Shown here: positions 51,122 through 60,002 of the stretch, piece by piece
Layout of the letters: every line of letters begins with the position of its first letter
Position numbering within the stretch: position 1 is the stretch's first letter
Assembly: GCA_944375905.1 (NCBI GenBank)
Contig: CALWAS010000020.1
Span: 1-64,000, forward strand
Source of the DNA: an uncultured Bacilli bacterium
GTDB taxonomy: Bacteria; Bacillota_I; Bacilli_A; RFN20; CAG-826
Direction: 5' to 3'
DNA: 64,000 nucleotides
The notes under the pieces: generated by a model
Database searches by the model: none
Seen by the model: only the letters and a program-made list of their open reading frames with translations
Told to the model about the DNA's origin: nothing
Translations under genes and position numbers: made by a program

Positions 51122-51730
51122 ATGGCCGAAATAGAGACCGTTTCTTCTTCCTTTTCGATGGAGGAAAAGGTGCTTTCCAGCCGTTTCATTGGGGTTTTGC
51201 TGCCGCTTTTGGGCAGGAGCTTCGAGGCGGCGAAGGAAGGAATAGCCCTTCTTTATCCCAAGGCGACCCATTATTGCTATGCCTTCAAGAAAGGGAACCT
51301 CGAAGGGAGCTCCGACGATGGGGAGCCTTCCCATTCGGCCGGGCTTCCGCTGCTTGCCATCCTCAGGGGATCGGGCCTCGACGAGGTCGCCCTCTTCGTC
51401 GTCCGCTACTTCGGTGGGACGAAGCTCGGGCTCCCGCGCCTTACCCACGCCTATCGGGAAATGGGGAAGGCCGTCGTCATGAAGGCCCCGCGTTCCATCG
51501 TGAAAGAGGGTCTCGAGGTGCTTCTTGAGATTCCCTACCCCGATTTCGATAGGGCAATGGACCGGATCCGCCGGCTCGGGATCGAGGCCGGGAAGCCCTC
51601 TTTTTCCTCCTCGGTTGCCCTATGGGTCAAAGGCGATGATAAAATCATCGGGTCCTTCCTCTCCCTTTTCCCCTCGATCGAGGCAAAGGAAGAGAAGAAG
51701 GCCCTTATCTATCTGGAGAAAAAGCAATGA
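51122..51730 (+). CDS. yigZ: YigZ/IMPACT-family protein
   Basis: 202 residues from ATG 51122. YigZ/IMPACT motifs: HYCYAFKKGN, SSDDGEPSHSAGLPLL and VVRYFGGTKLGLPRLTHAYREM. The C-terminal domain is the usual ferredoxin-like half. A role in RNA or translation control is suspected for the family. The ATG is 5 nt after the stop of the giant gene; an in-frame TTG at 51113 overlaps that stop. Its own stop overlaps the start of pepP (ATGA). Confidence 0.9.
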   Translation: MAEIETVSSSFSMEEKVLSSRFIGVLLPLLGRSFEAAKEGIALLYPKATHYCYAFKKGNLEGSSDDGEPSHSAGLPLLAILRGSGLDEVALFVVRYFGGTKLGLPRLTHAYREMGKAVVMKAPRSIVKEGLEVLLEIPYPDFDRAMDRIRRLGIEAGKPSFSSSVALWVKGDDKIIGSFLSLFPSIEAKEEKKALIYLEKKQ

Positions 51731-53016
51731 TCAAAGCCAGCGAATATGCCGAGCGGCGGCTCCGCCTCCTCAACATGATGGAGCCCTCGTCGGCGATGGT
51801 CGTCTTCTCGGGCGTCAGCAAATGCAAAAGCGCCGACGAAGACTACCCCTTCGAAGTGGCCAGGAACTTCTATTACCTCACGGGAATCGACCAGCCCGAC
51901 AGCATCCTCCTCCTCATCAATAGCGAAGGCGAACAAAAGGAATTCCTCTTCGTCTCGCCCTTCGACGAAAGGAAGGAGAAATGGTATGGCAAGCGCCTTA
52001 CCTTCGAGGAAGCGGAAACCCTAAGCGGCATCCATAACGTCCTCGTCAACTCGTCCTTCCAATCGAAGCTCGATGCCACCCTTTCGAGCAAAGTCGCCCA
52101 GTATGGCGAAGTGTCGACCCTTTACCTCGACCTCGATCGCGAAGTCAAGATCGCCGACGAAACCTATACCCGCGATTACCTATCGACGGTAAGCAAGGCA
52201 TACGACGGCCTAGCCATCCTCGATGCCTATCCGCTCATAACGACCCTGCGCTTAAGGAAATCGACCGCGGAAATCCAGGAATTCCGGAGCGCCATCCGGA
52301 CGACCCACATCGGCATCAACAGCGTCCTCCACATCCTCGAGCCGGGGCGGAAGGAATACGAGCTTGCCGACGCCTTCCTCCACGCGATCAACGACGATAA
52401 CGGCTATCAAGGGCTCTCGTTCCCGACCATCATGGCCAGCGGACGCCATACGACGTGCCTCCATTACCCGACGCCCTTCGACACGGTGAAGGACGGGGAC
52501 CTCGTCCTCATGGACCTCGGCGCCCGAACCGGCTATTACTGCGCCGACGTGAGCCGCACCTACCCGGCGAACGGCAAATACTCCCCGGAACAGCTTGCCG
52601 CCTACCGCCTCGTGCTCGAAGCCAACAAGATGGTCGCCGACATGGCCAAGCCCGGGCTTACGATTGCCGAGCTCCAAAAGGCCGTTATCGACCTCTATGA
52701 ACGGGAACTCCCGCGCATCGGCCTCCTCGCCGAAGGGGAAAGGGTGGAGGATGTCTATTTCCACAGCGTCTCCCATTTCATCGGACTCGATACCCACGAT
52801 CCCTATTTCTCGCCCAACGACAAGCGCTATCGCGACATCCCCCTCGAAGCCGGGATGGTCATCTCCGACGAGCCGGGCCTATACTTCTCCCGCCTTGGAT
52901 TCGGCATCCGGATCGAGGACGATCTCCTCATTACCGAACGGGGATGCGAAGTCCTCACCCGGGACATACCGAAGGAACCGGAGGCCATCGAGAAGCTGCT
53001 CCAAAGTCAAAGGTAA
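51727..53016 (+). CDS. pepP: Xaa-Pro aminopeptidase, M24B
   Basis: 429 residues. Removes N-terminal residues before proline. The AMP_N domain (about 1-150) precedes the pita-bread catalytic domain with metal ligands Asp in LMDLGARTGYYCADVSRTYP (two Asp), His in SHFIGLDTHD, Glu in VISDEPGLYF and Glu in GFGIRIEDD. All are present. GGAGAAAAAGCA precedes the ATG. It is the last gene of the giant-protein operon and is followed by a terminator. Confidence 0.95.
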   Translation: MIKASEYAERRLRLLNMMEPSSAMVVFSGVSKCKSADEDYPFEVARNFYYLTGIDQPDSILLLINSEGEQKEFLFVSPFDERKEKWYGKRLTFEEAETLSGIHNVLVNSSFQSKLDATLSSKVAQYGEVSTLYLDLDREVKIADETYTRDYLSTVSKAYDGLAILDAYPLITTLRLRKSTAEIQEFRSAIRTTHIGINSVLHILEPGRKEYELADAFLHAINDDNGYQGLSFPTIMASGRHTTCLHYPTPFDTVKDGDLVLMDLGARTGYYCADVSRTYPANGKYSPEQLAAYRLVLEANKMVADMAKPGLTIAELQKAVIDLYERELPRIGLLAEGERVEDVYFHSVSHFIGLDTHDPYFSPNDKRYRDIPLEAGMVISDEPGLYFSRLGFGIRIEDDLLITERGCEVLTRDIPKEPEAIEKLLQSQR

Positions 53017-53026
53017 GCTTCCGAAT

Positions 53027-53048
53027 AAGCACCCGACCGGGTGCTTTT
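53027..53048 (+). terminator. Terminator after pepP
   Basis: GCACCC-GACC-GGGTGC followed by TTTT. Confidence 0.88.
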
Positions 53049-53131
53049 CCTTTTGGAGGCGCGAATCCCGGAAAGCGTGATTGTCCCTTGCTTTTCGTCT
53101 ATAATGGCCTCAAAGGAAGAAAAAACCGCCA

Positions 53132-54073
53132 ATGGACCTCGTTTCACTCGTCAACGAAAGCCTCATCGCCTCGAAGACGGGGGAAACGACGACGGTCGTG
53201 AAGGTCATCGGGACCGATTTCTCGAAGGCCCTCATCGGCTGTTCCAACAAAAAGTTCTACCAGCTCTCCAGCGCCCTTCGCGAGGGGACGATCCGCTTTG
53301 TCGACGAAGCCGTCCAAAGCGAAGTCGTTTCGTCGTTCAATTCGCTGAGCGCCTCCGAGGCGGCCGAGAAAAGGCGGAAGAAGGCCATTGAGGAACGCCT
53401 CCAGAAGGAAGGCAGCGAGAAAAGAATCGTCGTCTGGGACTCCCGCGAGAAAGAGAAGGCCTTCTATCTCGTTCCCGACTTTTCCTCTTATTTAGTCATC
53501 GACTGCACGGAAAAGGGCAGCGACGTTCCCGACCTTTGCCCTTCTTTCATCGGCCCGATCAGCGTTCCCGACGGAACGGAAGAGGGGACGCGCTGCGAAA
53601 GCTTCGAGGCCCTTTGGCTCTTTTCGGCCGTCCGTCCTTCCGACGTCGACCAGGAAGGTAACCTTCTCGCTTCCTATTGGAAGAACCGGGCCAACGGCTT
53701 TGCCGGGCTAAGCCGCGGCAGCAAGGCCCTCCGCAAGGAAAAGCCCCTTTATCACATCGCCTATCTCGACGGGGCATTCCGGAAGCTGGGCCACCTCGAA
53801 GCGAGGAAGAAAGTCTACATCCCAACCTATGCGAAGCTGGCCGTTGCCACCGAGGGATTCCGCCGGCTGAAGGAGCTCTACGCGAGCGGGCAGAAGATGA
53901 TCCTTCTCGACAATGGGCAGTCGGCCTTCCGCGACCTCTCGCGAAACGTCGTGGACTTCGTGAACGATCCGACGCGGCCCCTGACCCATTCCCTCGTCCT
54001 CAGGATGCTCCTCGAAGGCGACATCGAGGTGAGAGACGGGGAAGTGGTCGACAACGTCGATGCCTTGGCCTGA
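53132..54073 (+). CDS. Unknown protein, 313 residues
   Basis: I do not recognise this family. It is soluble, with an N-terminal beta-rich part, a charged helix (about 70-95, RRKKAIEERLQKEG) and a C-terminal segment reading HIAYLDGAFRKLGHLEARKK and VYIPTYAKLAVATEGFRRL then GQKMILLDNG. The last part suggests an alpha/beta fold handling a nucleotide-like ligand, but this is a guess. TATAAT at 53100-53105 with AAAGGAAG between gives a normal short leader. A terminator follows the stop. Confidence 0.65.
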   Translation: MDLVSLVNESLIASKTGETTTVVKVIGTDFSKALIGCSNKKFYQLSSALREGTIRFVDEAVQSEVVSSFNSLSASEAAEKRRKKAIEERLQKEGSEKRIVVWDSREKEKAFYLVPDFSSYLVIDCTEKGSDVPDLCPSFIGPISVPDGTEEGTRCESFEALWLFSAVRPSDVDQEGNLLASYWKNRANGFAGLSRGSKALRKEKPLYHIAYLDGAFRKLGHLEARKKVYIPTYAKLAVATEGFRRLKELYASGQKMILLDNGQSAFRDLSRNVVDFVNDPTRPLTHSLVLRMLLEGDIEVRDGEVVDNVDALA

Positions 54074-54078
54074 TGATG

Positions 54079-54096
54079 CGCCCTCCGGGGCGTTTT
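54079..54096 (+). terminator. Terminator before glpK
   Basis: CGCCC-TCCG-GGGCG followed by TTTT; the T tail merges with the TTGCTT -35 box of glpK. Confidence 0.75.
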
Positions 54097-54123
54097 GCTT
54101 ATATGAAAGAGAAAGGCGATAAT
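54095..54123 (+). promoter_or_regulatory. Promoter of glpK
   Basis: -35 TTGCTT (54095-54100), exactly 17 bp, -10 GATAAT (54118-54123), then 6 nt to the ATG. It is the clearest complete leaderless promoter in the window. Confidence 0.72.
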
Positions 54124-54129
54124 GAAAAA

Positions 54130-55611
54130 ATGAAGAAATACGTGCTTTCCCTCGACCAAGGGACGACTTCGACGAGGGCCCTTCTCATCGACCGCTCGGG
54201 GCGGGCTTGCTACAAGGCGAGCCGCGAGCTCGAATGCCTTTATCCCCGTCCGGGCGAGGTCGAACTCGACGCCGAGCGGATCTGGGTATCGACGGTCGAT
54301 GTCATCAACGAGGTCCTGATCCTTTCGGGGGCAAGTTGGGAAGACATCGATTCGATTGGGATAACCAACCAGCGCGAGACGACCATCGTCTACGAGAAAA
54401 AGACCGGCCGCCCAATCCACAATGCGATCGTTTGGCAGTCGAAGGCCTCGGCCGAGATCTGCGAGCGCTACCGTCCTTACGAAAAAGAAATCAGGGCCAA
54501 GACCGGCTTGCTCATCAATCCCTACTTCTCGGCCAGCAAGATCCGCTATGTCCTCGAAAAGGTGCCCGGGGCCGAGGAAAGGGCCCGGCGGGGAGAGCTC
54601 GCCTTCGGCACCGTAGACAGCTTCCTCGTCTACAAGATGACGAAGGGAAAGACTTTCGCGACCGATGCGACGAATGCTTCGCGGACGATGCTTTACAACA
54701 TCGAATCGCTTTCCTACGACCGGGAATTGCTCAAGCTTTTCGACATCGATCCCTCGCTTCTTCCGGAAGTTAGGCCTTCCGACGACGACTATGGGGAAGC
54801 CTCTTTCTTCGATTGCCGCGTCCACATCCACGGCATCCTCGGCGACCAGCAAAGCGCCCTTTTCGGGCAGGGTTGCCTCGTCGAAGGGGAAAGCAAGAAC
54901 ACCTACGGGACCGGCTGCTTCATGCTCATGAACACCGGAAGCCGCCCCGTCTATTCGAAGAAGGGGCTCCTCACGACCGTTGCCGCCCTTCGCAGGGGCA
55001 AGGCGAGCTACGCCCTCGAGGGTTCGGTCCTCGTCGGCGGGGCGGTGGTGCAGTGGCTGCGGGACGAGATGAACTGGTTCAAGCGCTCCTCCGACGTCGA
55101 GGAATACGCGATGCGGCGTCCCGATACCGGCGGCGTCTACGTCGTCCCGGCCTTCGTCGGGCTCGGCACCCCCTATTGGGACGACGAGGCGCGCGGGGCC
55201 ATCTTCGGCCTGACCCGGGGAAGCGACCGCCATAACATCACCCGGGCCGCCCTCTATTCGATCGCCTATCAGTCCAAGGACGTGATCGAGCTCATGAAGG
55301 AAGAGGCAGGGCTCGACCTCCCGACCCTCAAGGTCGACGGCGGGGCTTCTTCCGATGCCCTCCTCATGCAGTTCCAGGCCGACATCCTAAGAAGCGAGAT
55401 CCTCGTTCCCGAGCAGATCGAGACGACCGCCCTCGGGGCAGGCTATCTTTCGGGCCTCGCGACCGGCTTCTACGAGAGCGAGGAGGCGCTTTTCTCCAAA
55501 AGGAGCTATGCCCGCCGCTATACCCCGTTGATCGGCAAAGAGGAGGCCGACCGCCTCTACGAAGGCTGGAAGGAGGCCGTGAAGGCCACCAGGGCCTACA
55601 AGCCGAGGTAG
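54130..55611 (+). CDS. glpK: Glycerol kinase
   Basis: 493 residues. Phosphorylates glycerol to glycerol 3-phosphate with ATP. FGGY-kinase signatures: LSLDQGTTSTRALLID, ITNQRETTIVYEKKTGRPIH with NAIVWQ, GTVDSFLVYKM, GDQQSALFGQG, GTGCFMLMNTG and VDGGASSDALLMQFQADIL. Length is typical. ATG 54130 is fixed by the promoter; the longer open frame upstream is a shadow. No glpF or glpO is adjacent. DUF5677 gene follows 4 nt later. Confidence 0.96.
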   Translation: MKKYVLSLDQGTTSTRALLIDRSGRACYKASRELECLYPRPGEVELDAERIWVSTVDVINEVLILSGASWEDIDSIGITNQRETTIVYEKKTGRPIHNAIVWQSKASAEICERYRPYEKEIRAKTGLLINPYFSASKIRYVLEKVPGAEERARRGELAFGTVDSFLVYKMTKGKTFATDATNASRTMLYNIESLSYDRELLKLFDIDPSLLPEVRPSDDDYGEASFFDCRVHIHGILGDQQSALFGQGCLVEGESKNTYGTGCFMLMNTGSRPVYSKKGLLTTVAALRRGKASYALEGSVLVGGAVVQWLRDEMNWFKRSSDVEEYAMRRPDTGGVYVVPAFVGLGTPYWDDEARGAIFGLTRGSDRHNITRAALYSIAYQSKDVIELMKEEAGLDLPTLKVDGGASSDALLMQFQADILRSEILVPEQIETTALGAGYLSGLATGFYESEEALFSKRSYARRYTPLIGKEEADRLYEGWKEAVKATRAYKPR

Positions 55612-55615
55612 CGAG

Positions 55616-56743
55616 ATGGAACGCAAATTCACCTTCGAGACTTTTTCCGCCTTCCTCGGAGCCGCCCTTCCTTCCTACAAAGGGGACAAGGAGCTCCTTT
55701 ACGAGCTTTCCGAGGCGGCTTTTTCCTCGATTCCGGCCATATCGAGCCAATCGCCCATCCTTTCGCGCTTCGGCTATAGCCCGGCCCACATCATCTTCTA
55801 CATCGTGGGCGAGCACACTTTCTATCTCGCGACCCATCCCGACAAAAAGGAAAGCGACCTCAAGGGCGACGAGGACTATGCCCGCTTCATCGCTTCCTTT
55901 GCCCTCGACAAGTACTACACCAACGAGCACCTTTCCTATAGCGAAGGGTCGCTTCTATCGCCCTACATGCCCGAGGTGTCGACGATTTCCCTTTACCTCA
56001 ATTTCGTCCTAGGGACCCTCAGGCGCTTCAAGAAGGGGGACCCGAAGCAAACCCTCTTCGTCGACATCCTTTCGAAGGGTCTAACGATGGCCAAATGCAT
56101 CGTTTCCCTCCTCGTCGGCGGCTACGAAACCGAGGCATTTTCGACGTGGAGGACCCTCCACGAGAACGAATGCATCCTCCTCTCCCTTCTTTCGGCCGGG
56201 GAAAAAGCCGTTCAGTCCTACATCCGCCACATGCATTATGCCTTGGCCTTCCGCGGGGCCCTTCCTAGCAAGGAGGAAACCGACGCGACCTTCCTCGAGA
56301 TCAAGGAGGGGATGAAGGCACACGGATTGAAGAGCAAGGACATGAAGCGCTACATCGAGTACGGGTGGCTTTACGAAGTTCCGAATGCCGCCGGGGAGGA
56401 AGGGTTCAAGCTCAACTTCCGCGACGGGGTCGAGAAGGCCGCCGGCCTCCATTCCTATAGCCGGGTCTATGAAATGAGCAGCGAGATCGCCCATAGCTCC
56501 CCCCTTCTCATCTACTCCCGGAAGTCGTATTTCACCCTCATCGGCATCATCAACCTCTACGAGAGCTTCTTTCGCCTCGAGAAAGTGTTCTCCTCGATGT
56601 ACCTCGGGACGGCGGGCGAGGAGGAGAAAAGACGCTACGAGAATCTCCGCCATGCCTACTATGGGGAGCTAATCGCCTCCTACGGGCGCCTCAAGAAGCG
56701 CTTTTCGAGCCTTTCGAAAAAAGAAAAGAAGGAAGGCGATTAG
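55616..56743 (+). CDS. DUF5677-like protein
   Basis: 375 residues, soluble, largely helical. The middle (LLVGGYETEAFSTWRTLHEN, then SYIRHMHYAL) and YSRVYEMSSEIAHSSPLL fit the DUF5677 pattern of a paired helix core with Arg/Glu and a late His. Molecular function of the family is unknown. It begins 4 nt after the glpK stop, so it is cotranscribed. Confidence 0.65.
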   Translation: MERKFTFETFSAFLGAALPSYKGDKELLYELSEAAFSSIPAISSQSPILSRFGYSPAHIIFYIVGEHTFYLATHPDKKESDLKGDEDYARFIASFALDKYYTNEHLSYSEGSLLSPYMPEVSTISLYLNFVLGTLRRFKKGDPKQTLFVDILSKGLTMAKCIVSLLVGGYETEAFSTWRTLHENECILLSLLSAGEKAVQSYIRHMHYALAFRGALPSKEETDATFLEIKEGMKAHGLKSKDMKRYIEYGWLYEVPNAAGEEGFKLNFRDGVEKAAGLHSYSRVYEMSSEIAHSSPLLIYSRKSYFTLIGIINLYESFFRLEKVFSSMYLGTAGEEEKRRYENLRHAYYGELIASYGRLKKRFSSLSKKEKKEGD

Positions 56744-56762
56744 CTTTCCTTCCTGCGGACGG

Positions 56763-56787
56763 GCCGCCTAGCAAACGGGCGGCTTTT
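56763..56787 (+). terminator. Terminator after the glpK-DUF5677 unit
   Basis: GCCGCC and GGCGGC flank an 8-9-nt loop and are followed by TTTT; it overlaps the 3' end of the convergent gene. Confidence 0.75.
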
Positions 56788-57481
56788 CCTTTTTCGGGGC
56801 GATGAGGTTCTTGATGGCGGCGAAAAGATAGGAAGCGGCAACGAGGGCAGTGAGGAGGATGAGGATGTAATAGGCCGTGCCGATATTGCCGTTTTCAATC
56901 TCGAACCAGCCTAGCTTCTCGAAGTCCATGAAATAGTAGGGAAACTTGCCCGTTCCCGCCTCGAACTTAATTCCAAGCGGATAGCAGACGCAGTAGACGA
57001 AAAGGAGGTAGAGCAGGGGAAGCAGGCATCCGAAAAGGGGGTAGCCTTTCTTGAGGATGAGCACCCGGTCGAAGAAAAGGGCATCGATAAGCGTGAGGAC
57101 GGGAAGGGCCAGATGGACCGAGACATTGGCAAAGCTTTCGGCGTACCCCGGGCCGGAGGTCGGTAAGAGCAGGGCGAAGAAAACGCCCATCGTAAGCAGA
57201 ACGGCGATGGCCGAGGCGAAGCGGTAAAGGCGCAGGGGAAAAAGCTTGCATTCGCGTCCCGTGGCGATGGCCACGATGTCGATGACCATGAAGAGAAAAG
57301 CCGATAGCATGGCCGCGAGCGCGGAAATGATCGTGAAGTAGAGGAAGAGATAGTTGCCATTCATGAAGCTTCCCGCGTTCTTCAGGTTGGCGACGATTCC
57401 AAGAAAGCCGACCGCGATGATCGCCCCTTTGAGGAAAAGGCCGCAATACAGTAGTGGCTTCGAGGCTTTGCGCGTTTCCAT
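56768..57481 (-). CDS. Pr6Pr/FAR-17a-like membrane protein
   Basis: 237 residues with six to seven hydrophobic segments. NYLFLYFTIISAL, VHLALPVLTLIDALFFDR and FPYYFMDFEKLGWF fit the Pr6Pr/AIG1-like family, whose eukaryotic members hydrolyse fatty acid esters of hydroxy fatty acids. The bacterial role is unknown. It starts 8 nt after TAAGAT with a TTGAGG -35 at 17 bp. Confidence 0.7.
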   Translation of the reverse strand: METRKASKPLLYCGLFLKGAIIAVGFLGIVANLKNAGSFMNGNYLFLYFTIISALAAMLSAFLFMVIDIVAIATGRECKLFPLRLYRFASAIAVLLTMGVFFALLLPTSGPGYAESFANVSVHLALPVLTLIDALFFDRVLILKKGYPLFGCLLPLLYLLFVYCVCYPLGIKFEAGTGKFPYYFMDFEKLGWFEIENGNIGTAYYILILLTALVAASYLFAAIKNLIAPKKEKPPVC

Positions 57482-57489
57482 ACAACCCT

Positions 57490-57518
57490 ATCTTAGAGGC
57501 CCCTCGGACCTGCCTCAA
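57490..57518 (-). promoter_or_regulatory. Promoter for the Pr6Pr-like gene
   Basis: -35 TTGAGG (57513-57518), 17-bp spacer, -10 TAAGAT (57490-57495) on the - strand; 8 nt to the ATG. Confidence 0.62.
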
Positions 57519-57540
57519 GGAAAAGCGCCCAAACGAAAAG

Positions 57541-57570
57541 AAAAAGCAGGCAAAGTTGGTCTTTGCCTGC
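57541..57570 (-). terminator. Terminator of the nucleoside kinase gene
   Basis: GCAGGCAAAG / CTTTGCCTGC 10-bp stem with 5-nt loop and a T5 tail on the - strand. Confidence 0.9.
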
Positions 57571-57598
57571 AAAACCCCGCTCTTTTTAACGAAAGAGA

Positions 57599-59251
57599 TC
57601 AGACATCGGCATAGCACGAGCCGCCGATGAACTCGCGCATTAGCGAATTCGACGGCACCCATTCGTCCTTCATGTCGAGGAAGAATTTCATCATGCGGAT
57701 GAGCCGCTCGGCGAGTGGGTAGTAGGGACTATCCTTGTCGATCTTGCTTAGGAGCGGCAGGGCGTACTTGCGCATTACCGCGAGCTCATAGGGGAGGAAG
57801 GAATTGAAGACGAAATCGCTTCCCTCTTGAGTTGAATAGATCCAGCGGAACTCGCCAGCCCTGACCTTCGGCCACATCGAGAAGGTTTCCTCGGGCGGCG
57901 CGGCCCGGAACTTGAAGTCGCGGACGAGCCGCCGCACGAGCCGTAGATCAGTGAGCGAGACCGGATTGTGGTCGTCGAGGTTGATTTGGGCCTGGGGCGA
58001 GATGAAGATCTTGAACTTGTTCGATTTGCTGATCGAGGGCGTGAGATGGTCGTTGAGGGCGTGGATGCCTTCGATGATGATCGGCTCGTCGCGGTGGACG
58101 CGGAGCTTGCGGCCCGGCACTCGGTGCCCCAGCTTGAAGTCGAATTTCGGAAGTTCGACTTCCTCGCCGTTGATTAGATCGAGCATGTTCTGGTTGAAGA
58201 GCTCGGTGTCGAGGGCATCGATCGATTCGAGGTCGGGCTTGCCGTCGTCCCCGAGCGGGGCTTCGGCCCTGGTTTTGTAGTAATCGTCGATCGAAAGGCG
58301 AATCGGCTTGATTCCGCGGGCAAGAAGCTCGATGCGGAGGCGGTTGGCAAAGGTCGTCTTTCCCGAGCTCGAGGGACCGGCGATGCAAATGAGGCGGATG
58401 TCGTCGATGTCGTCTTCGATGAGCTGCCCGAGCTCGGCTAGCATCCGGTTGTGGCGGGCCTCACAGATGTTGATGAACTCGACGGCTCCGTTATGCTCGA
58501 TTTCGCGGTTGATTTTGGCGACCGTGTCGATTCCGGCGATCTTGGCCCAGTCGTGGCTTTCCTTCAAGGTTCGGCCGAAAGTCGGCGCGTCCTCGAATTC
58601 CGGGATGGCGCCCCCGCATTCGGAGCGGGGGTATTGGACGAGGAAGCCGGGGGCGTAAAGCCGGATCTTGTAGTCCTTGATGTAGCCGGTCGAGGGAGCG
58701 AGATGCGAATACATGTAGTCGAGATAGCCATTGCATTCGTTGAGGTGGACGGTTTTCTCGGGGCGGTAGGCGAGAAGGGCGATTTTGTCGTCGAAGCCCC
58801 TCTCTTTGTAGATCTCGGCGGCTTTCTCGTTCGGGACGACCAGGCGCTTGATCGGGTAGTCGGCCGCCACGATGCGCTCCACTTCGTGGTTGAGGCGGAG
58901 GAGCATCGCCGTGTTGGCGACCATCTTGGGGTCGAGAAGGTGGACGCTTATGCAGCGGCTCACGTTGTAGGCAAAGCGGATCTTCAGCTCGGGGTAAAGG
59001 TTATGGAAGGCCATGGCGACGATGTAGCGGAGCGTCGCCTCGTATATTTTCATGGCTTCGTGGTCCTTCACGTCGAGAAACTCGACTTCGGCATCGTAAT
59101 AGACTTCATAGTTCAAGTCGCGGACGCGGTTGTTGACCTTGGCCGCGATGTAGCGCTCTTCCTCGATCCCGAAATCCTTTTCGACATCGAGAAGCGGCAG
59201 TTTTTCTTCGTAGGTTTTTTCTTTTCCGATTGCTTTGATTGTGAAACTCAT
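57599..59251 (-). CDS. Uridine-kinase-like nucleoside kinase with ThrRS-like N-terminus
   Basis: 550 residues. The C-terminal half is a P-loop kinase of the uridine kinase/phosphoribulokinase fold: IAGPSSSGKTTFANRL, LSIDDYYKTR, KFDFKLGHRV and IIEGIHALND. The first 280 residues resemble the TGS and editing-like part of threonyl-tRNA synthetases found in the long nucleoside kinases of Firmicutes. ATG 59251 has AAGGAG 8 nt upstream, and TAAAAT at 59280-59285 is its probable -10; upstream in-frame sequence is noncoding. The physiological substrate is not certain. Confidence 0.88.
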   Translation of the reverse strand: MSFTIKAIGKEKTYEEKLPLLDVEKDFGIEEERYIAAKVNNRVRDLNYEVYYDAEVEFLDVKDHEAMKIYEATLRYIVAMAFHNLYPELKIRFAYNVSRCISVHLLDPKMVANTAMLLRLNHEVERIVAADYPIKRLVVPNEKAAEIYKERGFDDKIALLAYRPEKTVHLNECNGYLDYMYSHLAPSTGYIKDYKIRLYAPGFLVQYPRSECGGAIPEFEDAPTFGRTLKESHDWAKIAGIDTVAKINREIEHNGAVEFINICEARHNRMLAELGQLIEDDIDDIRLICIAGPSSSGKTTFANRLRIELLARGIKPIRLSIDDYYKTRAEAPLGDDGKPDLESIDALDTELFNQNMLDLINGEEVELPKFDFKLGHRVPGRKLRVHRDEPIIIEGIHALNDHLTPSISKSNKFKIFISPQAQINLDDHNPVSLTDLRLVRRLVRDFKFRAAPPEETFSMWPKVRAGEFRWIYSTQEGSDFVFNSFLPYELAVMRKYALPLLSKIDKDSPYYPLAERLIRMMKFFLDMKDEWVPSNSLMREFIGGSCYADV

Positions 59252-59480
59252 GGGCATGTCTCCTTTCGGCCAGCCGGTCATTTTATGGTCTTGGAGGCTT
59301 CTTATGCAAGCGCTTTCATTCGGCTCGGCCGCAGGGTCCTTTCGAAGGCCCTCGCTATTATCCGCTCGTTGAGGCGGAGTTTCGCTTCTTTTTTGATGAT
59401 TCCTCCTTCGAGCGCCGCTCTTTCCCGTTTCCCCGACTACCCTCGTTGCCCTTAATTTGAGCCATGTCATCCCTATTTCC

Positions 59481-59509
59481 TTGAAAAGGCGCAGACAAAT
59501 TCCTACGAT
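59481..59509 (+). promoter_or_regulatory. Promoter of the atp operon
   Basis: -35 TTGAAA (59481-59486), 17-bp spacer, -10 TACGAT (59504-59509). The predicted start near 59516 is about 10 nt before ATG 59526. Confidence 0.65.
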
Positions 59510-59525
59510 TTACATGTTGAGCAAT

Positions 59526-60002
59526 ATGTCCAGGACCGCTGCCTTCCTAAGCAAGCTTTCGACCGAGGGCAAATCGATTGCCATTCTCCTTTTCCTTGCC
59601 TTCGTTCCCTTCCTCGGGATGCTCCCGATGTTCTTCTTCCACGATCCTTCGGGCTATCCGCTTGGAGCCTATGCCCTCGGATGGCTGTTGGGGAGCCTCG
59701 CTGGGGCCCTTTCCTACTGGAGCATCGTCTTGATTTCGAGAATGCTCCTAAGCAAAAGCGATGCTCCGCTCTATGCCCCGGTTCTTCTCGTCTTCGCTCG
59801 CCTTCTCCTTTACGCGATCGTCCTTGTGATAAGCGCCATATGCACTTTCCAACCCGGCTGGTTCGGCGGGTTCAACGCCTTCAATTTCTATACGGCGGCT
59901 GCCGGCCTCATCCCGATGTGTTTCGTTTCCATCCTTACCTACTTCCTCGAAAGGAAGAAGGACGGCGGGGCCCCGACTAGCGAGAGGGGCAGCCATGATT
60001 GA
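59526..60002 (+). CDS. atpI: AtpI-like membrane protein at head of atp operon
   Basis: 158 residues with four hydrophobic helices (for example IAILLFLAFVPFLGMLPMFFF and LLVFARLLLYAIVLVISAI). It occupies the atpI place before atpB and overlaps it by 8 nt. Sequence similarity to AtpI is not strong enough to be certain, so the name rests mainly on position, size and topology. AtpI assists c-ring assembly. ATG 59526 suits the promoter; ATG 59514 lies too near the -10. Confidence 0.6.
   Translation: MSRTAAFLSKLSTEGKSIAILLFLAFVPFLGMLPMFFFHDPSGYPLGAYALGWLLGSLAGALSYWSIVLISRMLLSKSDAPLYAPVLLVFARLLLYAIVLVISAICTFQPGWFGGFNAFNFYTAAAGLIPMCFVSILTYFLERKKDGGAPTSERGSHD

Noticed and set aside
53878-55233. 451-residue open frame on the - strand opposite glpK
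   Set aside because: Lies fully antisense to a well-supported kinase; the long frame follows from GC-rich codons and has no recognisable motif.
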